Assembly (NCBI GenBank): GCA_016192065.1
Contig: JACPUX010000051.1
Span: 62,001 to 126,000 of the forward strand
DNA length: 64,000 bases
DNA from: Betaproteobacteria bacterium
GTDB taxonomy: Bacteria; Pseudomonadota; Gammaproteobacteria; Burkholderiales; Casimicrobiaceae
Direction: 5' to 3'
In this document: positions 8,610-16,409 of the stretch, one piece after another
How positions within the stretch are numbered: the first letter of the stretch is position 1
How the letters are laid out: each line of letters starts with the position of its first letter
The notes under the pieces: model-generated
Databases searched by the model: none
Told to the model about the DNA's origin: nothing
Seen by the model: the letters and a program-made list of their open reading frames with translations, nothing else
Program-made: the position numbers and the translations under genes

Positions 8610-8959
8610 TGCTCGACCCAAGCGGCGGCGCCCGGCCACCCACCGCGCCCACGATGGAGGGTCGTCTGCACCCACCGACTGCGCGAGGTTTTGCCCATCG
8701 GCATCGGGCCCGTTCGAATATTGCACTTCCCTATGCTGTGCCCATCCTCATTAGCGCGGTGTCCGCTCGCGCGACCGGTCAAATCCGCAAGATGGCCGCC
8801 CGGCCCTTCACCACAGACCATGAACTCCTGGACGATTCCGGATGTTCCCGGGCATAGCACTGCCCGGTCCCGCGCCCTTCAGCCTGGCTAGACCCCAAAG
8901 CGTAGCGCGGCGGCGAAGTCCACACTGAAGTTGGCAAGCGTTATGGGTCCGCCACTCCC

Positions 8960-9466
8960 CTACCCCTTCCCCCCCTTCCCCAACAGGCCCTTGAGTTTTC
9001 CCACGATCACCTTCGCTTCCTCGGCGGTGATGCGTTTGCTCAGGGCATCGACGAATTCCTTGGCGAGGACTTGCAGGTCGGGGAGGCTGTCGGCGGCTTG
9101 CAGTTTAACCATGAGGCCGTAGCCGCGGATGCTGCCGAGCTTGTCGAGCACCAGGTCGTTCATGAATTTCTGGGCGCGCAAAAATTGATCGGCATCTTCG
9201 GCGGCGCCGAGCGCGTGGGCTTCCTCGGCCTCGGGCAGTTCGGCGCTGCCGGCCTTCCTGAGGCTGATGTAGCCGTCGCGCAGCAGTTCTTCGAAAAATC
9301 CGGCGTCGAGACCCAGGCGGCGGGCGGCATCGATCAGTTCATGGGCGGGGCGCACGCCATCGACCATGATCAGCATGGTGCGCAGGCGATGGTTGAGGTT
9401 CTGGCGTCGATGCGAGACTTCCTCGCTGCCTTTGTCGGTCTTGACGTAAATGTCGTCGAGTGCCAT
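8960..9466 (-). CDS. Conserved-looking hypothetical protein
   Basis: Cytoplasmic protein of 168 residues. The N-terminal half (YVKTDKGSEEVSHRRQNLNH then RLRTMLIMVDGVRPAHELID) resembles a small winged-helix-like module found in some betaproteobacterial hypothetical and response-regulator-associated proteins. The middle is an Ala/Glu-rich linker and the C-terminus a helical bundle ending in a Gly/Lys-rich tail (GKLKGLLGKGGKG). No catalytic residues are evident. A role in regulation is only a guess. It is the gene following the exonuclease (72 bp apart) on the same strand. Confidence 0.6.
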   Translation of the reverse strand: MALDDIYVKTDKGSEEVSHRRQNLNHRLRTMLIMVDGVRPAHELIDAARRLGLDAGFFEELLRDGYISLRKAGSAELPEAEEAHALGAAEDADQFLRAQKFMNDLVLDKLGSIRGYGLMVKLQAADSLPDLQVLAKEFVDALSKRITAEEAKVIVGKLKGLLGKGGKG

Positions 9467-9538
9467 GGCTTTGAATCGCCGCTCCAGGTAGTGCCGCCCT
9501 TTGCCGAGGGCATATGGTCGGTCAGCGCGGCAGTGGCG

Positions 9539-10330
9539 TCAAGCGACCGGCTCGTCCGCGGACCATTGGCCAAGAAACTCACGCCAGTGCGGTCCCGGCA
9601 GCTCCGCCAGGCGCTCGCGCACCAGGGTAGTTTCGGCGGCGTAGCCGGCCGGCGTCAGCTGCCCACGCATTTGCTGAAAGCGCAGGAAGACGAGGTAGGT
9701 GTTGACTACGTCGGTTTCGCAGTAGTCGCGGATGGCGCCAATTTCGCCGCGCTGCCAGGCCGGCCAAACTTGACTGCCGTCCATACCCAGCTTGCCGGGA
9801 AAGCCGCAGATCCGTGCCAACTGGTCGAGCGGGGCATAAGCGCGCGGCTGGTAGAGCGCCAGGAGGTCCATGAGGTCGAGGTGACGCTGGTGATAGCGGC
9901 TGATGTAATTGTTGTAGCGAAAATCGCGGTCCTCGTCGCCGGTTTCCCAATAGCGTCCGGCGCTGATGCCGTGCTTCATGGCGCGGTAGTGCAGCACCGG
10001 CAGATCGAAACCGCCACCGTTCCAGGACACCAGCTGGGGGGTGTAGCGTTCGACGCCTTCAAAAAACCGGCGTATGAGTTCGGGTTCGGGGTCTTCGGGT
10101 CTGCCCAGCGACCATACGCGAAAGCTCTCGCCCTCGCGCAGCACGCAGGAGATGGCGACCACGCGTTGCAGGTGTTGCGGCAGAAAGTCATGGCCCGTGG
10201 CTTGGCGGCGCAACTGCTGCGCCATCTCCACCACGGCGGCGTCATCGAGCGCGGGGTCCGCGCCAAAAATAGCGCGCAGCCCGGCGACGTCGGGGATGGT
10301 CTCGAGATCGAAAACCAGGGTCGCGGGCAT
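9539..10330 (-). CDS. PolB-type 3'-5' exonuclease domain protein
   Basis: Predicted DEDD-superfamily nuclease of 263 residues. Motif I is FDLETIPDV, with the metal-binding Asp and Glu; motif II lies in PQLVSWNGGGFDLPVLHYRA; motif III is in IRDYCETDVVNTYLVFLRF. The arrangement matches predicted 3'-5' exonucleases related to the proofreading domain of DNA polymerase B, free of a polymerase domain. The natural substrate of this stand-alone family is not settled; DNA repair or RNA processing are possible. Its start lies only 9 bp beyond the cysM stop, so the two are probably co-transcribed. Confidence 0.83.
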   Translation of the reverse strand: MPATLVFDLETIPDVAGLRAIFGADPALDDAAVVEMAQQLRRQATGHDFLPQHLQRVVAISCVLREGESFRVWSLGRPEDPEPELIRRFFEGVERYTPQLVSWNGGGFDLPVLHYRAMKHGISAGRYWETGDEDRDFRYNNYISRYHQRHLDLMDLLALYQPRAYAPLDQLARICGFPGKLGMDGSQVWPAWQRGEIGAIRDYCETDVVNTYLVFLRFQQMRGQLTPAGYAAETTLVRERLAELPGPHWREFLGQWSADEPVA

Positions 10331-10339
10331 CTTGGTTTC

Positions 10340-11227
10340 CTAGCCGGGAAAGACGCCGGTCGATAGATACCGGTCGCCGCGATCGCAGACAATGCACACG
10401 ATCACCGCTCCGGGCGCGTGGCGCGCCAGCTCCAGGGCCACATGCGCGGCGCCGCCGGAGGAGATGCCGCCAAAGATGCCCTCTTCCGCGGCCAGGCGCC
10501 GGGCCATGCTCTCGGCCTCGGCCTGGCTGACTAGTTCGATGCGATCAACCCGGCCGGGCTCATAAATGCGCGGCAGATAGGCGTCGGGCCACTTGCGGAT
10601 GCCGGGAATCTGCGCCCCCTCGCTGGGCTGCACGCCAATGATCTGCACCCCAGGTTTTTGCTCCTTGAGGTAACGCGACACTCCCATGATGGTGCCGGTG
10701 GTCCCCATGCTGCTGACGAAGTGAGTAACCTTGCCGGCGGTGTCGCGCCAGATTTCCGGGCCGGTGCCGCGGTAGTGCGCGAGCGGGTTGTCGGGGTTAC
10801 CGAACTGATCGAGGATGACGCCGCGGCCTTCATCGCGCATGGCTTCGGCGGTATCGCGCGCCGCTTCCATGCCTCCGGCTTTGGAGGTGAGCACGATCTC
10901 GGCGCCAAAGGCGCGCATGGTCTGGCGCCGTTCCACCGACAGATGCTCGGGCATGATCAGTACCATGCGATAGCCGCGGATCGCCGCGGCCATCGCCAGC
11001 GCGATGCCGGTGTTGCCGCTGGTGGCCTCGATCAGGGTGTCACCCGGCTTGATCTGGCCGCGCTTTTCAGCTTCCACGATCATGCACAGGGCGGGGCGGT
11101 CTTTCACCGAACCGGCCGGGTTGTTGCCTTCGAGCTTGGCCAGCACCGTCCCGCCGCTGGGGGCCGGAAGCTTGCACAATTGCACCAGCGGAGTGTTGCC
11201 GACGAAGTCTTCGAGCTTGGCGGACAT
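10340..11227 (-). CDS. cysM: Cysteine synthase B
   Basis: PLP-dependent O-acetylserine (thiol)-lyase of 295 residues, making cysteine from O-acetylserine and sulfide or thiosulfate in the cytoplasm. The PLP lysine lies in NNPAGSVKDRPAL, the substrate loop is EATSGNTGIALAM, and the phosphate-binding loop is SMGTTGTIMG. These variants, with the short length, favour CysM over CysK. ATG 11227 gives the usual N-terminus MSAKLEDFVGNTPLVQL; an in-frame ATG at 11257 would add ten residues. Upstream lies a REP-like repeat and the MITE-like element, which separate it from the HhH protein gene. Confidence 0.92.
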   Translation of the reverse strand: MSAKLEDFVGNTPLVQLCKLPAPSGGTVLAKLEGNNPAGSVKDRPALCMIVEAEKRGQIKPGDTLIEATSGNTGIALAMAAAIRGYRMVLIMPEHLSVERRQTMRAFGAEIVLTSKAGGMEAARDTAEAMRDEGRGVILDQFGNPDNPLAHYRGTGPEIWRDTAGKVTHFVSSMGTTGTIMGVSRYLKEQKPGVQIIGVQPSEGAQIPGIRKWPDAYLPRIYEPGRVDRIELVSQAEAESMARRLAAEEGIFGGISSGGAAHVALELARHAPGAVIVCIVCDRGDRYLSTGVFPG

Positions 11228-11300
11228 GGCGGTGAGGGGGCGTTGGGGTTGCCCCATTTTACCCCGTGGCGAACCAGGCGGTGTGGCGCACTTGATCGGC

Positions 11301-11334
11301 CATTCCGGCCAGGTCCGGAATCCAGGGGATTCAA
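11301..11334. repeat. REP-like palindromic repeat, copy 1
   Basis: Positions 11302-11308 (ATTCCGG) pair with 11315-11321 (CCGGAAT) and are followed by CCAGGGGATTCAAC. The same unit with small changes occurs at 20027-20061, where the stem is a perfect 20-bp palindrome followed by CCAGGAAATCCAAC. It belongs to the widespread type of intergenic palindrome CATTCCGGC...GCCGGAATCCAGG. It sits directly beside the MITE-like element, upstream of cysM. Confidence 0.7.
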
Positions 11335-11338
11335 CACA

Positions 11339-11506
11339 CTAGTGTCTCAACCCATAAGTTTCGCTATGTTCGACGCGTCCCGCATCGCCGATGGCTTGGT
11401 CGCTCATCCTCCCCATAGCTACGGCTATGGCTGCGGTTCGCTCCGCGCCCTCGGCGCGCGGATACGCGTCTCGGCAGGTACGCAAACTTATGGGTTGAGA
11501 CACTAG
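11339..11506. mobile_element. MITE-like element with perfect 23-bp terminal inverted repeats
   Basis: The left end 11339-11361 begins CTAGTGTCTCAACCC and the right end 11484-11506 ends GGGTTGAGACACTAG; the two are exact reverse complements over 23 bp. The interior of 122 bp encodes no protein but has a stem CCATAGC(TACG)GCTATGG at 11413-11430, closed by a C(UACG)G-type tetraloop, and further GC-rich inverted stretches. A TA dinucleotide at each tip inside CTAG would fit a TA-targeting transposase such as IS630/Tc1, but I cannot prove target duplication. No transposase gene is in the window. Confidence 0.75.
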
Positions 11507-11557
11507 GCCCCGGTCATCGTGGCTGCGACGGAACTGGTTGGTGCTTCCTTAAGGGGC

Positions 11558-11585
11558 AAAAAAAAAGCCCCGTGGAACCGGGGCT
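11558..11585 (-). terminator. Rho-independent terminator of the HhH protein gene
   Basis: Read on the minus strand, CGGGGCT pairs to AGCCCCG (11579-11585 with 11566-11572), in a 20-bp hairpin with a 6-base loop, followed directly by a run of nine T (11558-11566 as A on the plus strand). It begins 20 bp after the stop codon of the HhH gene at 11606, so it should end that transcript before the MITE-like element and cysM. Confidence 0.88.
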
Positions 11586-11605
11586 CTTAGAGCGGGAGGA
11601 CCCGC

Positions 11606-12235
11606 TTACTTCTTTGCTTCTTCCTTCTTGGGCTCATCCTTCTTGGATTTCTTGGCGTCGTCCTTTTTGCCTTCCTTCTTCGCGTCAGCCTTTTTGTCTT
11701 CCTTGGCGGGCTTGGCGTCGGCTTTCTTTTCGTCCTTGGTGACGGCCTTCTTGTCTTTCTTGTCTTCCTTGGCCGACTTCTTGTCTTCCTTGGCCGCCGC
11801 TTTCTTCTCATCCTTCACAGCGGCTTTGGGTTCTTCCTTCTTGGTCTCGGCTTTGGGCTCGGGCTTCTTGTCTTCCTTGGCGGCAACCTTGGGTTCTTCC
11901 TTCTTCGCGGCGGCCTTGGGTTCGGCCTTCTTCTCTTCCTTGGTCGGCTTGGCGTCGGCCTTGGTGGTGGACGGGCCAGTATTGGCGCCGCTCACGGAAA
12001 TGTCCGAGCGAATCGATTCCAGGGTCTTGTCGCCAATGCCCTTGACCTCTTTCAAATCGTCGACGCTCTTGAAGGGCCCATGCGCCTTGCGATAGTCAAT
12101 GATGGCCTGGGCCTTCACCGGGCCGATGCCCTTGATCGCATCAAGTTCTTCCTTGGTGGCGGTGTTGATGTTCACCGCGGCAAGCGCGGCAACGGAAAAG
12201 AGCAGCGATACCAGCACCAGCAACAGCTTTTTCAT
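11606..12235 (-). CDS. Exported ComEA-like helix-hairpin-helix protein with Lys/Glu/Ala tail
   Basis: Protein of 209 residues. A signal peptide (MKKLLLVLVSLLFSVAALA, cleavage after ALA) is followed by a tandem helix-hairpin-helix domain at about 21-82: VNINTATKEELDAIKGIGPV and LKEVKGIGDKTLESIR, the ComEA fold that binds double-stranded DNA. From about residue 90 to the end the chain is almost only Lys, Glu, Asp, Ala and Pro in imperfect repeats such as KEDKK and KKEEPKAA. Typical short exported ComEA-like proteins of betaproteobacteria stop after the HhH. The tail may bind DNA or the cell wall, or be a flexible spacer. It ends at a clear terminator. A role in DNA uptake is inferred from the domain alone. 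Confidence 0.85.
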   Translation of the reverse strand: MKKLLLVLVSLLFSVAALAAVNINTATKEELDAIKGIGPVKAQAIIDYRKAHGPFKSVDDLKEVKGIGDKTLESIRSDISVSGANTGPSTTKADAKPTKEEKKAEPKAAAKKEEPKVAAKEDKKPEPKAETKKEEPKAAVKDEKKAAAKEDKKSAKEDKKDKKAVTKDEKKADAKPAKEDKKADAKKEGKKDDAKKSKKDEPKKEEAKK

Positions 12236-12316
12236 TAGATTCTCCTCGTGGTTGAGTACTCACGCCGGCGGCGGCCTGGAAGGCTAGTCACCGACGCTGC
12301 CGATAACGCCGCCCCA

Positions 12317-13318
12317 TCAGGGTGCGTTGACAGCCGCCAAATCACGCACATACTGCGCGACTCCGTCCGCCACCGGGGCAAAGCGTTCGCGGTAGCCCGC
12401 CGCACGCAAGCGGGCGATGTCCGCCTCGGTGAAACTCTGGTACTTGCCCACCAGGGCTTCGGGAAAGGGAATGTAGGCGATCTGCCCGGCGGTACACAAC
12501 TCGGTCAGGGTTCCCGGCGCCTCGCCAGCGAGGGCGCGCAGGGTGTTGACCGTGGCCACGGCCACGTCGTTGAAGCTCGCCGCCTGCCCGGTGCCCACGT
12601 TAAAGATGCCACTAATTTCTGGATGGTCAAGGAAGAACAGGTTGACCCGCACCACGTCTTCGACCAGGACGAAGTCACGCCGCTGCTCGCCAGGGGCATA
12701 GCCGGCCGAGCCCTCGAACAGGCGCACCTGCCCATCCCTGCGATACTGGTGGAAGAAGTGCCAGGCCACCGAGGCCATGCGGGCTTTGTGGTCCTCGCCC
12801 GGACCATAGACATTGAAATAGCGAAAGCCGGCGATCTGTGCCGTGCGGTCACCTTCAAGGCGGCGCACATACTGGTCGAAAAGAAACTTGGAATAGCCAT
12901 AGACATTGAGCGGGCGCTCGCAATCACGCTCTTCGCGAAAGACTCCGCCGCCGCCATACACGGCCGCCGACGAGGCGTAGATGAAGGGCAGGTCTTCGGC
13001 TTGGCAGTATTCGAGCAGGCGCACGGAATAGCGGTAGTTGTTCTGCATCATGTAGCGGCCGTCGGCTTCCATGGTGTCCGAGCAGGCGCCCTGATGCAGC
13101 ACCGCGGTAATTTCGCCATCGAAATCGCCATTCTCCAGGCGCAGGAGGAATTCCTCTTTGTCCAGGTAGTCGGCGATTTCGAGATCGACCAGATTGCGAA
13201 ATTTGTCGGCGTGCTTGAGGTCATCAACCGCCAGGACATTGTGTTCGCCCCGCGCGTTGAGGCCGCGCACTAGATTCGATCCGATAAAACCGGCGGCGCC
13301 GGTGACCACGGTGAACAT
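12317..13318 (-). CDS. hldD: ADP-L-glycero-D-manno-heptose-6-epimerase
   Basis: Cytoplasmic short-chain dehydrogenase-type epimerase of 333 residues, making ADP-L-glycero-D-manno-heptose for the lipopolysaccharide inner core. It has the Rossmann motif [16 protein letters not shown], the NADP-associated [13 protein letters not shown] and the family-typical [17 protein letters not shown]. The catalytic tyrosine is in [16 protein letters not shown] 13318 is preceded by AGGAGA and places the nucleotide-binding strand at the N-terminus ([11 protein letters not shown]); the frame stays open to 13384. It starts 14 bp after alr ends, in the same orientation, and is followed by the HhH gene. Confidence 0.94.
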   Translation of the reverse strand: MFTVVTGAAGFIGSNLVRGLNARGEHNVLAVDDLKHADKFRNLVDLEIADYLDKEEFLLRLENGDFDGEITAVLHQGACSDTMEADGRYMMQNNYRYSVRLLEYCQAEDLPFIYASSAAVYGGGGVFREERDCERPLNVYGYSKFLFDQYVRRLEGDRTAQIAGFRYFNVYGPGEDHKARMASVAWHFFHQYRRDGQVRLFEGSAGYAPGEQRRDFVLVEDVVRVNLFFLDHPEISGIFNVGTGQAASFNDVAVATVNTLRALAGEAPGTLTELCTAGQIAYIPFPEALVGKYQSFTEADIARLRAAGYRERFAPVADGVAQYVRDLAAVNAP

Positions 13319-13332
13319 ATTCCATTCTCCTG

Positions 13333-14412
13333 TCAGAGTTGCTCGGGCACGACCGCGAAGGGCACGCGAGGCGCCACGGCGCACAACAATTCGTAAGCGA
13401 TGGTGCCGGCGGCGGCAGCAACTTCATCGACCGGCAGCCGCCTCCCCCAGAGTTCAACCGGCGTGCCCACGCCAGCCTGGGGCAAAGAACAGAGATCGAC
13501 GGCGATCATGTCCATCGACACTCGACCCAGAAGCCGGGTGCGCTCACCCGCCACCAGGACCGGCGTGCCGGTGGGCGCATGCCGCGGGTAGCCGTCGGCA
13601 TAACCACAGGCCACCACGCCGATGCGCATGGAACCCTCGGCGCGAAAACTACCGCCGTACCCGACGCGGTCGCCGGCCACCAAGTGCTGCACGCCGATGA
13701 TTGAAGCGCTGAGCTCCATCGCCGGAACCAAGCCCAGTTCGGCGGCTCTGCGGCTGCTGATCGGCGAGGAACCATAAATCATGATGCCCGGCCGCACCAC
13801 CGCGCCGCCGACGACCTCGTCACCAAGGATGGCGGCGGAATTGGCCACCGAAACCGGGTAGTCGAGCCCCGCGCACAGCTCGCGAAACCGCCGCAACTGC
13901 GCGCGCGCCCCTTGCGGTTCGTCAGCGGCGGCGAAATGAGTCATCAAGCTGATGCGACCGACCTGCGGCGACGCCCGCAGCCGAGCTAAGGCCGAGGGCA
14001 GCGCGGCGGGCGCCAAGCCCAGCCGGTTCATACCAGTGTTGATCTTGAGATAAACCTCGATCGGCCGCTCGGTTGGCGTAATTTCGAGCATGCGCAACTG
14101 CTCTGAGTCATGCACGGCGGCGCAGAACCCGCGGGCGGCGAACTCAGGCAGCTCGTTCGGGGCGAAAAACCCTTCGAGCAGCAGCATCGGCTTGGTGTAG
14201 CCCTGGTCGCGCAAGGCGCAGGCGGCGTCCAGTTCGAGAATACCCAGACCATCGGCGGCAGCCAGCGCCGGGGCGATGCGGGCAATGCCATGGCCATAGG
14301 CATTGGCCTTGATCACCGCGAACACCTGCGCGCCGGGAGCGCGGGCACGCGCCAGCCGAATGTTGCTGGCGACCGCAGCGGGGAAAACGGTGGCAAGTAT
14401 GGGCCGGCTCAT
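13333..14412 (-). CDS. alr: Alanine racemase
   Basis: PLP enzyme of 359 residues that interconverts L- and D-alanine for peptidoglycan. The PLP lysine is in [13 protein letters not shown] near the N-terminus, and the C-terminal domain has the catalytic tyrosine region [12 protein letters not shown] and the [11 protein letters not shown] segment. The start ATG 14412 gives [14 protein letters not shown] and a normal family length; an in-frame ATG at 14490 lies inside the promoter region and was rejected. A TATAAT is correctly placed about 77 bp upstream. It is divergent from lplT and is followed closely by hldD. Confidence 0.94.
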   Translation of the reverse strand: MSRPILATVFPAAVASNIRLARARAPGAQVFAVIKANAYGHGIARIAPALAAADGLGILELDAACALRDQGYTKPMLLLEGFFAPNELPEFAARGFCAAVHDSEQLRMLEITPTERPIEVYLKINTGMNRLGLAPAALPSALARLRASPQVGRISLMTHFAAADEPQGARAQLRRFRELCAGLDYPVSVANSAAILGDEVVGGAVVRPGIMIYGSSPISSRRAAELGLVPAMELSASIIGVQHLVAGDRVGYGGSFRAEGSMRIGVVACGYADGYPRHAPTGTPVLVAGERTRLLGRVSMDMIAVDLCSLPQAGVGTPVELWGRRLPVDEVAAAAGTIAYELLCAVAPRVPFAVVPEQL

Positions 14413-14473
14413 GGCCTCGATCAGGCGCGAGATTTCGGGGTCGCCCGCCGGTTTGGTGGGGCGTCGGAAACAT

Positions 14474-14496
14474 GGTATAAAGCGGCACATTATACC
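14474..14496. promoter_or_regulatory. Divergent alr / lplT promoter with inverted repeat
   Basis: GGTATAA (14474-14480) and TTATACC (14490-14496) are exact inverted copies nine bases apart. On the minus strand 14489-14494 reads TATAAT, a perfect -10 for alr with a leader of about 70 bases. On the plus strand 14476-14481 reads TATAAA, a possible -10 for lplT with a leader of about 140 bases. The -35 elements are poor on both strands. The overlap suggests that the two promoters compete or share a regulator. Confidence 0.55.
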
Positions 14497-14626
14497 GTAG
14501 CCCCTGCCGCGCTTCGCGGTCCGAACAGGCAAGCGCGGAGGAGCCTCTGAACCCGCATCCCGCAAGCATCGACGCCGCACGCAAGCGCCCCGCGCGACGC
14601 GTGTCCGCCATCCGTGGGAGCCGTGC

Positions 14627-15892
14627 TTGAAGGCGGGTTTCTACACCATCATGGCGGCGCAGTTCTTTTCCTCGCTCGCCGACAACGCCCTCTTGATTGC
14701 CGCCATCGCCCTGCTCATGCAGTCGCATGAACCGGAATGGATGACGCCGCTCTTGAAGCTCTTCTTCATCGTCTCCTACGTAATGCTCGCCCCCTTGGTC
14801 GGCGCCTTCGCCGATTCCATGCCCAAGGGCCGGGTGATGTTCATCACCAACACCATCAAGATCGTCGGCTGCGCGATGATGTTCTTCAGCATCCACCCAC
14901 TTCTTGCCTACGCCGTAGTGGGTCTGGGCGCGGCGGCGTATTCCCCGGCGAAATACGGCATCCTCACCGAGCTGCTGCCACCGCAGCAATTGGTCGTCGC
15001 CAACGGCTGGATCGAGGGCCTGACGGTCGCCTCCATCATCCTTGGCACGCTCGCGGGCGGGGCACTGATCAGCCCGACGGTGTCGGGCATGCTGCTGTCG
15101 ATCGACGTGCCGATGCTCGATACCACTATCGACACCGCCGCCGAGGCGGCCATCGCCGTTACCATTAGCGGCTATGCCATCGCCGCCGCGTTCAACTTGT
15201 ACATTCCCGACACCGGCGTCGATCACCGCATTCCGCACCGCAACCCGGTGTATTTGTTCGAGGAGTTCGCGCACTGTGTGAAGCTGCTCTGGAAAGATAA
15301 GCTGGGGCAGATTTCGCTCGCCACCACCACACTGTTCTGGGGCGCCGGGGCAACCCTGCAATTCATCGTGTTGAAGTGGGCCGAGACCGCGCTCAACCTG
15401 CCCCTGTCCCAGGCCTCCATGCTGCAAGGTGTGACCGCCGTGGGGATCGCCATGGGCGCCGTAGCGGCAGCCAAGTTCGTCGCCCTCAAGGACGCGCCGC
15501 GGGTCATTCCATTGGGCATGTTCATGGGCTTGGGCGTGATCGGCATGGTTTTCGTGCGCGACATCTACATCGCGATCGCAATGCTGATCGCCATCGGGGC
15601 GCTCGCCGGCTTTTTCGTGGTGCCCATGAACGCGCTCTTGCAGCATCGTGGGCACATCCTGATGGGTGCGGGACATTCGATCGCGGTGCAGAACTTCAAC
15701 GAGAACATCAGCGTTCTGACCATGCTGGGCATCTACGCCCTGATGATCCGCTACGATCTGCCCATCTATACCGTGATCGTCTTGTTCGGCCTCTTCGTCG
15801 CTGGCGCCATGTTCATGGTCCGCAAGCGCCACCTCGGCAACGCCGCGCGCGAGGATCTGTCGCGGCTGATCGGGGCCGACGAGCAGCATTGA
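14627..15892 (+). CDS. lplT: Lysophospholipid transporter LplT
   Basis: Major facilitator superfamily inner-membrane protein of 421 residues with about twelve hydrophobic segments. It flips lysophospholipids into the cytoplasm for re-acylation. The N-terminus GFYTIMAAQFFSSLADNALLI and the segment AAYSPAKYGILTELLPP are characteristic of LplT. The start is TTG 14627: GGGAG lies six bases upstream and no in-frame ATG fits. In enterobacteria lplT sits beside the acyltransferase gene aas; here no such partner is present and the neighbour is alr, divergent. The gene converges on the TPM operon. Confidence 0.9.
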   Translation: MKAGFYTIMAAQFFSSLADNALLIAAIALLMQSHEPEWMTPLLKLFFIVSYVMLAPLVGAFADSMPKGRVMFITNTIKIVGCAMMFFSIHPLLAYAVVGLGAAAYSPAKYGILTELLPPQQLVVANGWIEGLTVASIILGTLAGGALISPTVSGMLLSIDVPMLDTTIDTAAEAAIAVTISGYAIAAAFNLYIPDTGVDHRIPHRNPVYLFEEFAHCVKLLWKDKLGQISLATTTLFWGAGATLQFIVLKWAETALNLPLSQASMLQGVTAVGIAMGAVAAAKFVALKDAPRVIPLGMFMGLGVIGMVFVRDIYIAIAMLIAIGALAGFFVVPMNALLQHRGHILMGAGHSIAVQNFNENISVLTMLGIYALMIRYDLPIYTVIVLFGLFVAGAMFMVRKRHLGNAAREDLSRLIGADEQH

Positions 15893-15916
15893 GCGCTGAG
15901 GCCAGCTCGCCCTGGC

Positions 15917-16408
15917 TCATAGCACCAAAGGTCGGTCGGGAAGTTCGTTCAGGCCACCTTGCGCGGGAAAATGCCGCTCCAGCAGTTCCGAAATGGCGTT
16001 GATGCCCTGTAGTGCGCCGGCGCGGAAGTCGCCCTGGCGGAAGGCGCGCTCCATGTGCCCGCAGATCACCTGCCAGGCGACTTCACCCACCCGGGCATGG
16101 ATGCCCCGGTCGGCAAGGATTTCCACTTGCCGGTCGGCGAGCAGCAGGTAGATCAACACGCCATTGTTGGCCTCGGTGTCCCAGATTCCGAGTTCGCCGA
16201 AATGCTCCACCGCCCGCTGCCGGGCCTCGACGCCACGCCACACCCGCGCCAGCGGCAAGCTCGCCTCGACCACCAAGCGCAGTTGACCGCTGTGCCGCGC
16301 CTCGCCCGCGGTGGTGGCCTGCTCGATCGCCTGCAGCGCCTCGCGCGGAAAGGCGCGCCGCGCCGTGGCTTGGTCGCAGAAGAGGTGGCGAAGCCAGCGC
16401 GCGGCCAT
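15917..16408 (-). CDS. TPM-domain protein without signal peptide
   Basis: Protein of 163 residues related to the TPM domain (Psb32/YgcG type), third gene of the lemA operon. It has no signal peptide. Core stretches are HSGQLRLVVEASLPLARVWR, AVEHFGELGIWDTEANNGVL and YLLLADRQVEILADRGIHARV, the typical TPM strand-helix pattern. TPM domains of this kind are known from photosystem repair in plants and as membrane proteins of unknown role in bacteria. ATG 16408 lies one base after the upstream stop, so translation is probably coupled. The frame upstream of it reads through the glycine-rich part of the neighbour and is a shadow. Confidence 0.8.
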   Translation of the reverse strand: MAARWLRHLFCDQATARRAFPREALQAIEQATTAGEARHSGQLRLVVEASLPLARVWRGVEARQRAVEHFGELGIWDTEANNGVLIYLLLADRQVEILADRGIHARVGEVAWQVICGHMERAFRQGDFRAGALQGINAISELLERHFPAQGGLNELPDRPLVL

Positions 16409-16409
16409 G

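Noticed and set aside
11628-12095. A Ser/Phe/Leu-rich plus-strand open frame
   Set aside because: It is the complement of the Lys/Glu-rich tail of the HhH protein; the pattern follows from the repeats.
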